NCBI GenBank assembly: GCA_947095535.1
Contig: OX352772.1
Span: 34,677,445-34,741,444 of the forward strand
Length of the DNA: 64,000 bases
Direction: 5' to 3'
DNA from: Poecilobothrus nobilitatus
Lineage: Eukaryota > Arthropoda > Insecta > Diptera > Dolichopodidae
Made by a program: the position numbers and the translations under genes. Below are positions 1 through 11,165 of the stretch, piece after piece; within the stretch, counting starts at the first letter, position 1; each line of letters starts with the position of its first letter. The notes under the pieces were generated by a model. The model was not told the origin of the DNA, did not search any database, and saw only the letters and a program-made list of their open reading frames with translations.

Positions 1-189
1 GCTAAAATTTTAATTAAGTCGTTTTCACCTTGTAAAAAAATATGAGATCGATAAACTGTTCAGAGAAAATAATGTAAAAAAAAAAATTAGTTGAAACAAG
101 GAAGAGTGTACGAACATAATATCTACTGTTTTCATAAAATTTAATCATCTTTTAGAAAATTAAAAAAAATATTTTGTTTAATTAAACAA

Positions 190-858
190 CGGGACATATT
201 TATGTGCATTTCTGAGCTGCATAACACCTACTTGAACCCGTTGTTCTCAACCAACCTAGTTTCACAGAACTCATTTGAATAAAACTTGATCATCTTTAAT
301 AAAATTTCAAATGTCTAACTTAATTAAGTTCCAAGATATGCAAGTTACCTGAACCTGCTACCGTTCGAGCATCCAAACTTCATAGAAGTTATTACAATAA
401 AATTTGATCATTTTTGAGAAAATTTCAGATGTCTTTATTAAGTACTAAGATATGCCGATATAAATTATGCTTATAAAAAAGAAAGTTCTATATCTAAATT
501 TGTTACTCTAGAGTCAAGACCAATCAAATTTTATGGAATATATTGCCATAAAACTGGACTTCTTTTCACAAAATTTAAAATACTTAGCTTCAATTATAGA
601 CGCTGAATTATTTCCATATAAAAAAATAAGTTGTATGGCAACTACTCGAAAACGCCGGTTATACTTGCTAAATTTTAATAACGAAACTGACAATTCTACA
701 AAAGTTTGTGGACGTATACATATCTATATAGATTCAGAATTTAATTCTGAACAGGATATATATACTTTCACATATCTAACTCATCTCCTTTAAGATGTCA
801 CAAACGTAATACCAAATTTATTATATCCTAAGAACTACATTCGTACGGGTATAAAAAT
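190..858 (-). repeat. Decayed copy of the hairpin-headed repeat (D-like)
   Basis: The right end (about 690-852) reads, on the minus strand, ATACCCGTACGAA, then ACGTTTGTGACA, then GAGTTAGATAT and TTCAGAATT. This is the head order seen in elements D and E. Leftward, weak repeats such as TTGATCAT..AAAATTTCA.ATGTCT (near 286 and 404) and ATGGCAACTAC (near 637) recall the D body, whose units contain GATCAAGTTTTATGGCAACAACTT. The GTCC run is almost lost (only ACGTCC remains). The open frame at 533-793 lies wholly inside this repeat and is not a gene. The left limit is a guess. Confidence 0.5.
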
Positions 859-1128
859 ATTTTCATCTTATAGTTTACTAATATTAGCAATAATTGATCA
901 TACGTTTTAAAATATTTCTCATGGAATATATTTCAGTTTCTAAATCCTCATCAAATGTAATAAATAAAAATTTTCGATCTCGAAGACGTAAATATGAGTT
1001 CATAGTAGCATAATATTTTGCTTTTAAAAATTTCGTAAAATTTGATACCAACGAAAAGTACCCCTAAAACAAAAACAAAAAGAATAATTTTAGATTCAGG
1101 AATAAATTATAAAAGATTTATTTCTTAC

Positions 1129-1358
1129 ATCTGCTCCTCTTTCAGCATTAATTAATAGTTTTGAATTAAATTGATCTTCTGTCATTTCATCAATTTTAAT
1201 CCAACACACTGTTATATCAGATTTATTAATTGTATGATCACGATACAAAATATTTTCAATTGCATTTAAATAAATATTTTGTAACTCCAGTTTTGAAGGC
1301 GAATTAAGAGTTTCATAAATTATTGATATACTGTTTAATCCAATGAAATGTTTTACTA
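1129..1358 (-). CDS. Possible internal exon of a spliced gene (unidentified)
   Basis: On the minus strand a run of ten T and then CTGCAG (AG at 1360-1359) makes a good splice acceptor. An open frame follows, ending in GCAGAT directly before GTAAGA (1128-1123), a good donor. The exon would be 230 bases: two bases finishing a codon, then 76 complete codons, so phases differ at its two ends. The peptide is not low complexity and contains ISIIYET, ITVCWIK and NAERGAD. The pattern hydrophobic strand-IIYE-about 45 residues-hydrophobic strand recalls extracellular ligand-binding (ANF-receptor or glutamate-receptor amino-terminal) domains; this is a weak impression. The next exon would lie left of the window and earlier exons to the right, so much of this window could be intron. 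No other exon was found. A chance open frame remains possible. Confidence 0.45.
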
Positions 1359-1971
1359 CTGCAGAAAAAAAAAATTCATTTTTATCTAAATAAAAAGAAT
1401 TTTTCAACAAACTTACAAATAAATCTTATTAAGTTATTTATAGCAACTGCGGTATTTATTGGAATCATTTTTATAGCACAAAAGAATTACAATAACTGAA
1501 CACCCAAAAACCTTAAACTAAACTCTGTTAAGGAATATTTAGGTAAAGGAATTAAATTGTCCTCAATATTGTAAATTATTAAGTCAAAATAATGAGTTTT
1601 ACATCTGTTCTAATATTTACATATGCATTTTTTATTACTTTCATAGTATAGATTCCATTACAATTTATATTTTTAAGTAATCAAGAAATTATATAAGTGG
1701 AATTTAAATCTAAAAGTTAAATACATCAGAAAATTGCGAAAAATACACAATTTATATAACATATAATTAAATAAATTTAAAAAAATATATGAGTATACTT
1801 TAGTTTAGCTGCCCCATCTGATTTTTGGTAATTTTGCAATGAAAGAAACTCAATAAAAATATTGAACTCTGGTGGGACCAGCATTAGTGTCTGAACTATT
1901 AAAGAGTTAATATTGCCAAATTGATTTTACTCTATAAATTTATTTTTTTTAAATCTAATAATATTAGTTGA
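1359..1971. other. AT-rich, no feature seen
   Basis: AT-rich sequence directly upstream of the possible exon. It would be intronic if the exon is real. I see no repeat or coding signal beyond the polypyrimidine tract next to the exon. Confidence 0.5.
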
Positions 1972-2253
1972 TACCTTAAAAGAAAGCCCTTAGCAACATC
2001 CTTTAAAATATATATCAAACTTTGTTATAGGACAAGGCTGATGTCTTAAGAGAAAGAACTTAAGATCGTCATTTAAATGATGTAACAAACTTCGTTATAG
2101 AACAAGACTGATATCTTAAAAGAAATATATTAGCATCCTCCTTTACATGATGTGTCAAACTTTGTTATAAAATAAGGCTGATATATCTTAAAAGAAAGAC
2201 CTTAAGATCTTCATTTAAATGTTGTGCCTTGTCCTTCGTTATAGGACAAAGTG
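1972..2253. repeat. Tandem repeat, about 70 bp x 4
   Basis: CTTAAAAGAAAG or close variants recur at 1975, 2045, 2115 and 2187 (spacings 70, 70, 72). Each is followed by a CATCNTTTAAA-like stretch, then AAACTTTGTTATAGGACAAG. Copies differ at many positions, so the array is old. The last copy ends in GTTATAGGACAAAG. No coding potential. Confidence 0.8.
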
Positions 2254-2539
2254 ATTTTTCCTACTGTTATTATGAATTTTTTTATCATAAGGTAATACTA
2301 CTACTTAATAATATTATTATTTACATACTAAATATATAAATAATAATATTATTAAGTAATTTTATTTCTGTTAAGTTATAAAAAATTTAAATAAAATAAA
2401 TTATTTAAATATAAAAAATTATGTCTAATGCTAAAAAAAGTACATTTAATTTAAAACCTGCAAGAGTAAAAAATCCCAATTATATTTAGTTATTTAATTA
2501 TATTTAGTTTTATTTCTGTTCGAATTTATGAGATAAATT

Positions 2540-2775
2540 ATTATAGTTTTAAAGGTAAGTGTATTGCTATAGTTTTAAAGGTAAGTGTACCGTTTTATAC
2601 GCCTCAATGAGTATATAAAATTTTCATATGGAGCAAATGTTCTGAACTCAACCAGTTTCTAAGATATAGAGGCGCGAAGCCAAATTTTATCTACTCATTA
2701 AGTTCTATGCAAATTATAATAGTAGTATATAGTAGTGCACTTACCTGCAAAATACCGTATATATAAGAATCACTT
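2540..2775. repeat. Palindromic (MITE-like) repeat
   Basis: AATGAGTATATAAAATTT at 2606-2623 is mirrored by AAATTTTATCTACTCATT at 2682-2699 (17 of 18 positions pair). Outside these, GGTAAGTG (2580-2587) is mirrored by CACTTACC (2738-2745). The left side also holds a 22-bp direct duplication (2542-2563 and 2568-2589) containing TTTTAAAGGTAAGTGTA. The whole can fold back on itself. No terminal target-site duplication was found. Confidence 0.5.
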
Positions 2776-3991
2776 TTTTGCCTCTGTAGTCACTCCTCTC
2801 AAATGGTATAGCGTATTCACAATCTTTAAATTCTTATTAAATTACAGTTGAATTATTGAACGTTTTTACATATTATGATAATCACATAATAATTTTCTAG
2901 AATCATTATATTTAGTGACCCCGGATAAACTATTTATTATTTATTTCTATCTGTTTATGCTAATTGTGAGCCATTTATTATCTTGTACAAAAATAACTTT
3001 TATTTATTAATTTTAGTTTATTTTAAGTTATTACTATGGGTTATAAAATTTTAATTTTTTTTTTTTTTTGATGAATTACTGATAGCCGATAGGATTCGAA
3101 TGCATTATATTTTGATTGCAAATTTTTTTAAAGAGCGGGGTTTTAGTCATAAGCGGGCTTTTAATCGATATGTCATAGTTTAAAAAAGATTTTAAATAAT
3201 ACCGAATTTTTTGATAATAATGAAAACATTTTTTTTTAAATTGTCAAAATTTTGCAAGTGGTTAATTAAAGAACATTAAATGCAATTCAATGCATACATT
3301 AATTATAATATGATTATGCCACATTTATTGCAAATTAATAAAAGTTTTAGTGCTATAAAAAAATTTCATAAAAATTAAAAAAAAAAACATTTATTTACAA
3401 TTTTAATTTATTTACAAAAATTAATCTATTTTCTAGTTTTAATGACATATAAAAGCATTATTTTAAAAATGTTTAGCAAGTTTTTAGTGATTTTATTGTT
3501 TCATAATATAGTGATGCACAATATTTAATTAAAACAACAATAGGCTTGAAAATTTCTTCGAAACATAATTATAAATATATAATTGCAACAAAACATAAAA
3601 AAATAAAATATATTTTGCTTGTAAATTGTTGATATCCTTTTAATTTTAACGAATCTTTTTTTTTAAAGAAAACTACTTGGGCGTTTGCATGTTTGAGATT
3701 GTTTGACAAGAGGATTTTATTTTTAATCTTTGAAACTATTTATTATACTTATTCATGATCTATAAAGAGAAAATTATTGTTCTGCAAGTACTTTGATTTT
3801 TAAATTAAAAGAATAATGTACGCCTTTAAATATGCAATATTGAAATGACTTTCTTCAGTTGACAATTATTTCTGCAAGAGAAGTTTCGCTCGTCAAATAA
3901 ATTCCTGAAGAAAAATTGTTTTCTTAACAAACCTCTCTAGCTCCCAAATATATAATATAAATATATATTAAATATAATATAAACAAAATAT
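2776..3991. other. AT-rich, no feature seen
   Basis: Poly(A)/poly(T) runs and short AT words only. I see no coding frame, RNA gene or recognised repeat. Confidence 0.5.
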
Positions 3992-4115
3992 GGGGCCTCA
4001 GTGGCCTAGTGTGATTCCCCCTTACGACATTGACAGACACGCCTGAACAGGAAAGACTGTGTAATTTCCTGTACACATTTATGTAGCATTAAAAAAAAAA
4101 TAAATAAATAAATAA
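3992..4115 (+). mobile_element. tRNA-derived SINE (family S), internally deleted copy
   Basis: Starts GGGGCCTCAGTGGCCTAGTG, the A-box end of the family, then jumps straight to ATTCCCCCTTACGACATT. The rest of the tRNA-like part, including the B box, is missing. The tail CGCCTGAACAGGAAAGACTG to ATTTATGTAGCATT is followed by A10 and a (TAAA)n run. Without a B box it cannot be an efficient RNA polymerase III gene. The deletion is about 80 bases against full copies at 56801 and 59291. Confidence 0.85.
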
Positions 4116-4255
4116 ACAAAATATATAATCTATAAAGTTAATGGAATACCTGAGAATTCCTGTTCAACTTTATTGCCTTAACAGCCTATACTTAAATATT
4201 AAGTTTAGAATTAAAATAAATTATAAATTAATTCTCTAAAACTCTAACCACATCA

Positions 4256-5066
4256 AAGCATTGAGGAGAATGAAAGAGTGGACAAGCTGGCTAAGGAAGC
4301 AACTACGGATAAGGCAGACCCGGACTTTAGATTCTACCACCGGGACTTTAGGGAACTGATAAAAAAACACATATGGGGGAAACACACCAGATGGAATAAC
4401 GAGCCTTCCTTAAATAAACTAAAATAGATCAAACCAACGATTTCTAAATGGAAAAGCATTGACAGTATTAGTCGGAAAGCCTCAGTCATCCTAACACAAC
4501 TCAGAATTGGTCATTCAAGGCTTACCCATAGCTATCTTTTTGAAAGCCAATTTGGTATCCTCCAAGTTGCTCCTGCGACTCTGAAATAGCAATTACTATA
4601 CGCCATATTTTTGAAGATTGGCCGCAATACAGCAACGAAAGGCTCTAATTTAACATAGAAGATCAAAGGGTTCTGGCGAAGGACTCAGTTCAAGCCACAG
4701 ACAATATTATCGATTTCGTGAGCAGAATAAGTCTGGCCATCGAGATACAGTTATAACTGTAATCAAGTGGTTGAACTTCTCTAACCTTTTCTTCTTCCTC
4801 GTACTTATTTCATTATTATTACTAACCATAAAAATTAGCCAATAATTATTGACAATAATACTAACCTTAAATAATAATTAAAAAAAAAAAATTTAGACTA
4901 CCACTAACCATAATAATGTTAACGTAATACTAACTTTAGATAACAAGAATATAAATACTAACTTCAGATAAGAAGAAGATAAAAAATATAAAAAAAAAAT
5001 TTAGTTGGGGGGCTTGAAAAACCTCTTGAGTTATAAGCCCATTAAATAAATTTTATTCTATTCTAT
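4256..5066 (+). mobile_element. 5'-truncated non-LTR retrotransposon (RNase H class) with target-site duplication
   Basis: The insertion is flanked by a perfect 13-bp direct repeat TCTAACCACATCA (4243-4255 and 5067-5079), the mark of target-primed insertion. It starts inside an RNase H-like region, carries the end of the reverse-transcriptase polyprotein (to a stop at 4754-4756), an AT-rich 3' untranslated region, and ends in a TTCTA repeat instead of plain poly(A). The GGGGGGCTTGAAAAACCTC motif near 5006 lies in the 3' region. Truncation at the 5' end is usual for such elements. Confidence 0.9.
4260..4756 (+). pseudogene. Relic of retrotransposon ORF2: RNase H end and CCHC-like tail
   Basis: Conceptual translation gives IEENERVDKLAKEATTDKA, the end of an RNase H domain (usual form I.GNE.AD.LAK.A). 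It then gives LTQLRIGHSRLTHSYLF, a motif typical of I/Jockey/R1-type elements just before the zinc knuckle. After a frame change come CSCDSEIAITIRHIFEDWPQY-like residues (C.C...H..., with the last cysteine replaced by W) and a final stretch ending EIQL-stop. An in-frame TAG interrupts after LNKLK, and another TAG and a frameshift lie near 4560-4590. It is a dead, partial copy. In an intact element this protein would copy element RNA into DNA at a nick in the target. Confidence 0.88.
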
Positions 5067-5079
5067 TCTAACCACATCA

Positions 5080-6554
5080 TTGTCTAAGCTGATAATAGTT
5101 AGATTTAGTTAAGATAATTATAAATTATACATTTTAGAAGACGGTCGGTTGAAATATTTATTTGATGATCATAATATTGATCTGAAAGAAAAATATATGG
5201 AACTTGATAAGAGTAATGAAAAGTGAACTTAAAAAGTGCATTATAATTTTATTTTAATATGACATAACTTATATTTTTAGTGTTTTTTTTTAGTATCAAC
5301 CTTGTCTATGATAACATCTTTACATATAACAATTATTGCTCATAGTACAACAATAAAATGTTGTACTTACATATGAAAATTTTAAACTAAAAAATTTACA
5401 TATATACATGCCTTTTTAAAGTTAAGAGGAATTTAACAAAGGTATAACTAACAAGGTAATAAAATTTAGTGGAAAATGTTATTTTTATTGTTTTTGTTGT
5501 TGATGTAATTTGAATGTTATGCAATAAACAACAAACAAACTCTGATTTAATTCATTATACAGGTATAGGATAGTATCAATATCTACAGGTAGGTACATAA
5601 CAAGAAAAATGGCAACATTTTAGTTTTTCTATTATGATTTTATTTTGATTTTTTTTTTGTTTTTTTTTTATAAATTTTAAACATAAAAGGACGTTTTTGT
5701 TTTTATCGTTTATTGAGCTTGTATTGTTACAAATATATATATAAACATACACATTTTTTTAAAGTTTGTTTCTCTCTTTTAAAATGTTTTTGTTTAAAAT
5801 AAAAGTTATATGCAAAGCAAAAAAAAAAACAACAAAAATTTATTTACTAAGATAGGTAATTAATACAATCAAAATGAAGCACTATAATAAGAGTGCTCCA
5901 TTATGTACACAATATATGCATTCATATGTATTCGAATGTGTACTAAGTGTATATTAAAGTTTCAAGGTTATCTGATTTACTAAACTTTAAAGAAAGTACA
6001 TTTATTCTATTTGTATTTTGAAGAATAATTTTATATTGGGTGATACTATAAAAATATATCAAAAAACCGTACACTGTTTTTTGATTTATTCAAACGCCTA
6101 CCCGTTATTATCATACTATAATCTTAAATAGAGCTTAATATGCAGTACAATATCATATGTGTTAGAAGAGGGTATAATTTTAAATTACAAAACGTGGATT
6201 GAATGAAAGGTTAGTAAGATAGTAATGTTAAAGCAAAAAAACAAAAAAAAAAATATGTGTTTAAATTTAGGTTATTATTAATTAAAATAAAAAAGCGTAT
6301 ATGCTATTTAAAAAACAACAACAGGCTGGTCACTTTAATGGTCTATTAAAATGTTATTAATAGCAACTCTGACGTATCAATTTTAAGTGATATTTTTTTC
6401 TTTTTTTTTGTTGTTGTTTATCTTTGTTTTTGCTATTGAGTTGACAACAATTAAAGGGAACAGTACTTCCATTCACATTTAATAGGAGAACAAAAAGAAA
6501 TTAATATAATCTAAAAGTGCGGGACAAAAAAATCAATCAAAATATATATAATAT
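5080..6554. other. AT-rich, no feature seen
   Basis: Long AT-rich stretch with many poly(A)/poly(T) tracts (for example 5649-5671, 6393-6411). No coding frame or recognised repeat. Confidence 0.5.
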
Positions 6555-6567
6555 AAATTTATTGATG

Positions 6568-6768
6568 GGACCTCGGTGGCCTAATAGGTAGGAGCGTATG
6601 AAATATGTTGTAAACACCGAAGGAGTGTGGATTCGAATCCCATACAGGTCGTAAGAATAATTACCCCTTACGTTATTTACAGCCACCTCTAAAAAGGAAG
6701 AGCTGTGTAATTTCCTTGTCACATTTATGTGGCAGGAGATAAAACTAAAACAAAAACAAAAACAAAAA
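6568..6768 (+). mobile_element. tRNA-derived SINE (family S), full-length copy with target-site duplication
   Basis: A-box region GTGGCCTAATAGGTAGGAGC and B box GGATTCGAATCC are present, then the family-specific part (GTCGTAAGA..TTACCCCTTACG, GCCACCTC, TGTGTAATTTCC, CACATTTATGTGGCAG) and an (AAAAC)n-rich tail. A 13-bp direct repeat AAATTTATTGATG flanks it (6555-6567 and 6769-6781). A short minus-strand open frame across it is a by-product of the repeat. Confidence 0.93.
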
Positions 6769-6781
6769 AAATTTATTGATG

Positions 6782-7997
6782 ATTTTTCTTAAACATTGTA
6801 ATATATTTAAACACTAACTAACAAAGTAATCTAATTTAATTTTCATATTTTAGTAATATTTGTTAGATACAAAGATTTATCGTAAAAAGGGAAAGCAGAT
6901 ACACTATTCTTAATTTTAATAGTTCGAAATTTACTGTATTATTACACTGAAGTTAAAAATGGTTTTTAGAAAAAAACTTGAAACTTGACTTAATTCCAAT
7001 GTAATCTCCTAATATTCATTTGATTTTGATAACTCCTATCATTATTCATTTAATTTCTAAAGTACACAGCAAAAACTTGTCCCACACTAATTTTATATGT
7101 AATCAATTTTTCTGTACATATAAAGTACATGTTTATTAAAACAATGTTACATACCTATAGCGTCAAAGTTAAAATAAATTAGACCGGAAGAACATAAAAT
7201 TTATTCTAAAACTCAATTTCCTGTTTTTTTTATTCTTTTTTTTTATCATATTATTTTCTTTTTTATTTGGTTTTTTTATTTTTTTCTACATTTACGCATG
7301 TGAAAAATACGACAGGAAATTTAAATAGGAAAATGCATTGTGAAGCAAATTTTTAAGTGTTTTCAATTTTTTTTAAGTTTTTTTAGGCAAATCTTTTTCA
7401 AAAGTTATAGGGGCAATTTATTTAAAAGAAATTAAGCTTAAAATACATTTATTTATGCTATATGATATAATATGTCATGAAATGTTTAAATACATTTTTT
7501 TTCTAAATTATCAATTTGTCAATATAATTAAAAAAAATCTCCAAAATTAGTTGATTAATCTTTAATTAGAAGAGATACAACTTTGGAGTTCACTATCAGT
7601 AATGAAATTTTGAATGCAATAAATAAATATTAAATGTTTTACTTAGCAGAATTGTGTTGGATATAAAACCGAAAAAAACATAGGTCACGTGAGTGCAGTG
7701 GGATCAAAATGGCGCAACCTGAAGCATCGTGAAGGTCATCACCTTACCTACTTATCTAGCATATCTAAGTTTTTACACAATTTTGACACTTAATAGATTA
7801 TAGATCAAGATTATATAGGTTAAGGAGAAATTGTTTTCTTAACAGATCCTTTTGCCACATTCCTTCCATTTACCTTTTTCTGCTCTTTTTAAACTAAATA
7901 GTATCTTTTTACTATAACTGAAAATATTTTTACCTTAAGTGGAAACAATTTAACTTTAAGCGAAGATTTTTTATTTTAAATGAAGACATTTGTAATA
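6782..7997. other. AT-rich, no feature seen
   Basis: Mostly AT-rich. A small less AT-rich island near 7683-7745 contains GTCACGTGAG (an E-box core) and AAAATGGCGCAAC. I cannot tie it to any gene. The stretch 7905-7985 (AAGTGGAAACAATTTAAC and neighbours) is mirrored by 8460-8520 beyond the next element. Confidence 0.45.
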
Positions 7998-8353
7998 AAC
8001 AAGGCAGAATATAAACCAAGAGTTTTTAAAAGCGCACATTTCCAAAAGATAATACAATACTGTTTAGAATTGTGACTTTTGCACTAAAATTTTAAAATTT
8101 CATGTAATAACGAAATATGTGAAAATAGCACTTTTTTGCAATTTTGAGGGACTGTAAGTTCGGACTCCTATATAACTAAAAAACATTATTAGCACATGTA
8201 AAAATTCATTACTGGAGCTTTTCGGCTATTTTTATGTCTTGGTGAAGAAAAATTTGTACAGGTGCCCAAAAAAATTTTCTGAGGAAATTTATACTAATTC
8301 TAAAAGTTCTTTCTTCCCTCAAAATTTCAAGTCCTTTTAGATAAGGAGTTATA
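7998..8353 (+). mobile_element. Family B repeat, truncated copy
   Basis: Begins with the family's end AACAAGGCAGAATATAAACC followed by GCGCACATTTCCAAAAG. It runs through the body (CTGGAGCTTTTCGGC, ACAGGTGCCC, TTTTCTGAGGAAATTTATAC) with an internal deletion. It stops after ATAAGGAGTTATAA and lacks the GGAC-rich end. Confidence 0.85.
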
Positions 8354-8523
8354 ATACCGAATATATAATAGACGTGGCTGTAAGGCCAAAGGGCTTTATT
8401 TCCTCGGGCGTTCTGTCACTGTACCTAAATATTTATATATGCAACATAAATTACCAAAGTAAAAATTTTCACTTAAAGTAAAAATGCCTTCACTTAAAAT
8501 AACAAAGTTTTCAGTTAAATTAA
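8354..8523. other. Spacer between two B copies
   Basis: Unique-looking sequence with CTTAAAGTAAAAATGCCTTC and CACTTAAAATAAC. It is similar, inverted, to sequence just left of the preceding B copy (7905-7985), so that copy sits within a weak inverted pair. Confidence 0.4.
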
Positions 8524-10307
8524 AACAAGGTAGAATGTAAACCAACGGTTTTTAAAAGCGCACATTTCCAAAACTCAATACAAATTGTTTAGAAGTGTGA
8601 CTTACACAAAAATTTGAAAATTTCATGTAATAAGAAAAAATGTGAAAATAGGACATTTTTGAAATTTTGAGGGGCTATAAGTCCGGAATCCTATATAACT
8701 AAGAAAAGCCGTTAACACACGTAAAAATATATTATTGAAGCTTTAATTTTTATGTCTTGCCGAAGAAAAGTTTTTACAGGTGCCTAAGTTACAGGTGTCT
8801 AAAAATAGCAAATTTTCAATTTTTGAGGCGTAATAACTCTTAAAGAGGGGGCGTTACCAAAAAATTTTCTGAGGAAACTTATACTAATTCTAAAAGTTCT
8901 TTCTTGTCTCAAAATTTCAGGTTCCTATCTAAAGGGGTGCCGGAGTTATGAAAAAAGAAATTTCATGCAAAATGTGGTTTTCACATAACGGTAAATTTAA
9001 ATCGTAAATTACAAAATATTACATAATTTTGATATTGTTTTATATAGATAATAAAATTTTCGATCTTCTACCGGTTTTAGATTGCAAAACTATTACGCAA
9101 AGCCCGAGATATATACATCTGAAAATAAAGCTTTTTTACAATTTTGAAGAGCTGCAGCTTTGGAACCCTTTACAACTAAAATAAACCTTTCACGCACGTA
9201 AAAATATATTATTGTAGCTTTCATTTTCATGTCTTGCCGAAGAAAAATTTTTACAGGTGCCTAAGTTACAGGTGTCTAAAAATAGCAAATTTTCAATTTT
9301 TGAGGCGTAATAACTCTTAAAGAGGGGGCGTTACCAAAAAATTTTCTGAGGAAACTTATACTAATTCTAAAAGTTCTTTCTTGTCTCAAAATTTCAGGTT
9401 CCTATCTAAAGGGGTGCCGGAGTTATGAAAAAAGAAATTTCATGCAAAATGTGGTTTTCACATAACGGTAAATTTAAATCGTAAATTACATAATATTACA
9501 TAATTTTGATATTGTTTCATATAGATAATAAAATTTTCGATCTTCTGCCGGTTTTAGATTGCAAAACTATTACGCAGAGCCCGAGATATATACATCTGAA
9601 AATGGGGCTTTTTTACAATTTTGAAGAGCTGCAACTTTGGAACCCTTTACAATTAAAATAAACCTTTCACACACGTAAAAATATATTATTGTAGCTTTAA
9701 TTTTTACATCTTGCAAAAGTAAAATGTGTGCAGGTTCCTAAGTTACAGGTGTTTAAAAATAGCAAATTTTCAATTTTTAAGCCCTAATAGCTCATAAACA
9801 GGGGGTGGTCCGAAAAAATTTTCTGAGGAAACTTATACTAATTCTAAAAGTTCTTTCTTGCCTCAAAATTTCAAGGTTGTATCTAGAAGCGTGCCGGAGT
9901 TATGAAAGTAGAAAAATCATGCAAAATTTGGTTTTCACATAACGGTAAATTTAAATACTAAATTTAAAAAAAATGTATAATTTTGATATTAATTTACAAA
10001 GATAAAAGAAATACCTGTCGAATGACGTTTTCAGATTGAAAAAATCTTAAGCAGAACATAAGATATATGCATTTAAAAATAGGGCTTTTTCAAAGTTTGA
10101 GGGGGTGTAGCTCCGTAATGGGGGGGGCTACATGAAAAAGTTGTTCCACAAAATTATTTTTTTTATAAGACCTACCTATGGTTAAAATTTTTTTTCTCTA
10201 TCTTTAACGGTGTAGAAGTTTTGTAAACAGACGGACGGACGGACGGACGGACAGAGTGAAACTAATAAGCACATTTTTTCAAATTTTTTTTGGAAATGTG
10301 CTAAAAA
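8524..10307 (+). mobile_element. Family B repeat, complete copy expanded by tandem units
   Basis: Runs from AACAAGGTAGAATGTAAACC to TTTTTTTGGAAATGTGCTAAAAA. The ends show a short inverted match: GCRCACATTTCCAAAA near the start against AGCACATTTCCAAAA read inward from the end. Close to the right end is GACGGACGGACGGACGGAC, then AGAGTGAAACTAATAAGCAC. The 1.78 kb length exceeds that of other copies (about 0.83-0.85 kb) because of internal tandem units. No open frame of note, so it is non-autonomous. Confidence 0.88.
8635..10065 (+). repeat. 477-bp tandem array inside the B copy (about 3 units)
   Basis: TGCCTAAGTTACAGGTGT (or TTCC..) starts at 8781, 9258 and 9735, two spacings of exactly 477 bp. 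By eye, 8781-9100 and 9258-9577 differ at only about six to eight positions, so that duplication is recent. The third unit is clearly more diverged. Single-unit B copies elsewhere in the window show that copy number varies between insertions. Confidence 0.92.
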
Positions 10308-10749
10308 GATATATTATGCATTCATTATTGTAATACTATTTTTATTCAATTGTAAAATAATAGAAATTCAAAATAAATATAAGTAAGCAATTTTGAAATG
10401 CAAAAAAAGTAAAATTTTGTAATTAATTAACATTAAAATATCTTTGAAACAAAGCACAATTTGATGACAATAAATAGACATAAAAATAAAGAATAAGAAA
10501 AGTAAAGACTTGGAAACATATATACTTATCGGAATACTCAGAAGAAATATATATTAATGTTACCATATTTTTTATATTATTTGCTTCGCATATATTATCT
10601 GTAATTTTAGCTTCATTATTTTTTGAGTTATCGCGTGTCATGCCACATGGCTAAATGCCTAAATCAATTCAGAATTCGATTATGAGTAAGAATTGTATTT
10701 TGCCATATATGAACCACGTTTTCTTTAAGTTAATTGAAATGTAATGACA
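10308..10749. other. AT-rich, no feature seen
   Basis: A 72-codon minus-strand open frame (10423-10641) has no recognisable motif and AT-driven composition. I do not accept it as a gene. Confidence 0.4.
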
Positions 10750-10851
10750 ATCCCAGCCAATGGTGCAGTGGTTAAGACATCGGCATTTTATTAGAAAGGT
10801 TTCGGATTCAAACCGCAGTTGAGTCATATAGATTAATAAAAAAAAATAATA
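10750..10851 (+). mobile_element. Short tRNA-derived SINE, second family (family T)
   Basis: TGGTGCAGTGGTTAAGACAT (10761-10780) fits a tRNA A box, and GGATTCAAACC (10804-10814) a B box, 43 bp apart. It ends GAGTCATATAGATTAATAAA and an A-rich tail. The same tail (TATAGATTAATAAAAAAAA) ends the copy at 41618-41715, which makes a repeat more likely than a single tRNA gene. No acceptor stem can be paired. Confidence 0.75.
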
Positions 10852-11165
10852 TTTCTTAGATTTTTCTTTTACTATATGTATAATTAGTATAACATAATTA
10901 AATAATAAATTAGCATATTACCTTATAACCAATATTGTATTGTAATATATAATAAAATAGTAATGAAATAATTCTTGTATAAGATAATAGATGAGGTATA
11001 TATAGTATAGGAGTTGGAAGGAAAAAAATTAACGTAATTGCAAATTTATTATACTCTTGAATCCTCTTCTCACTTTCTCTCCGATTTGTTCTAAAAAAAA
11101 CTGACATTTCTTTCACAGGCTGTTTTTTTATATTTCCACCTCCCATTTATAAACAAAACAGAATA
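10852..11165. other. AT-rich, no feature seen
   Basis: A 78-codon minus-strand open frame (10910-11146) overlaps this stretch but has no motif I recognise. I treat it as chance. Confidence 0.4.

Noticed and set aside
533..793. 86-codon frame near the left end
   Set aside because: It lies inside a decayed hairpin-headed repeat and ends at the repeat's head words.
7683..7745. Promoter suggested by GTCACGTGAG and AAAATGGCGC
   Set aside because: Single short words with no start-site motif or gene next to them.
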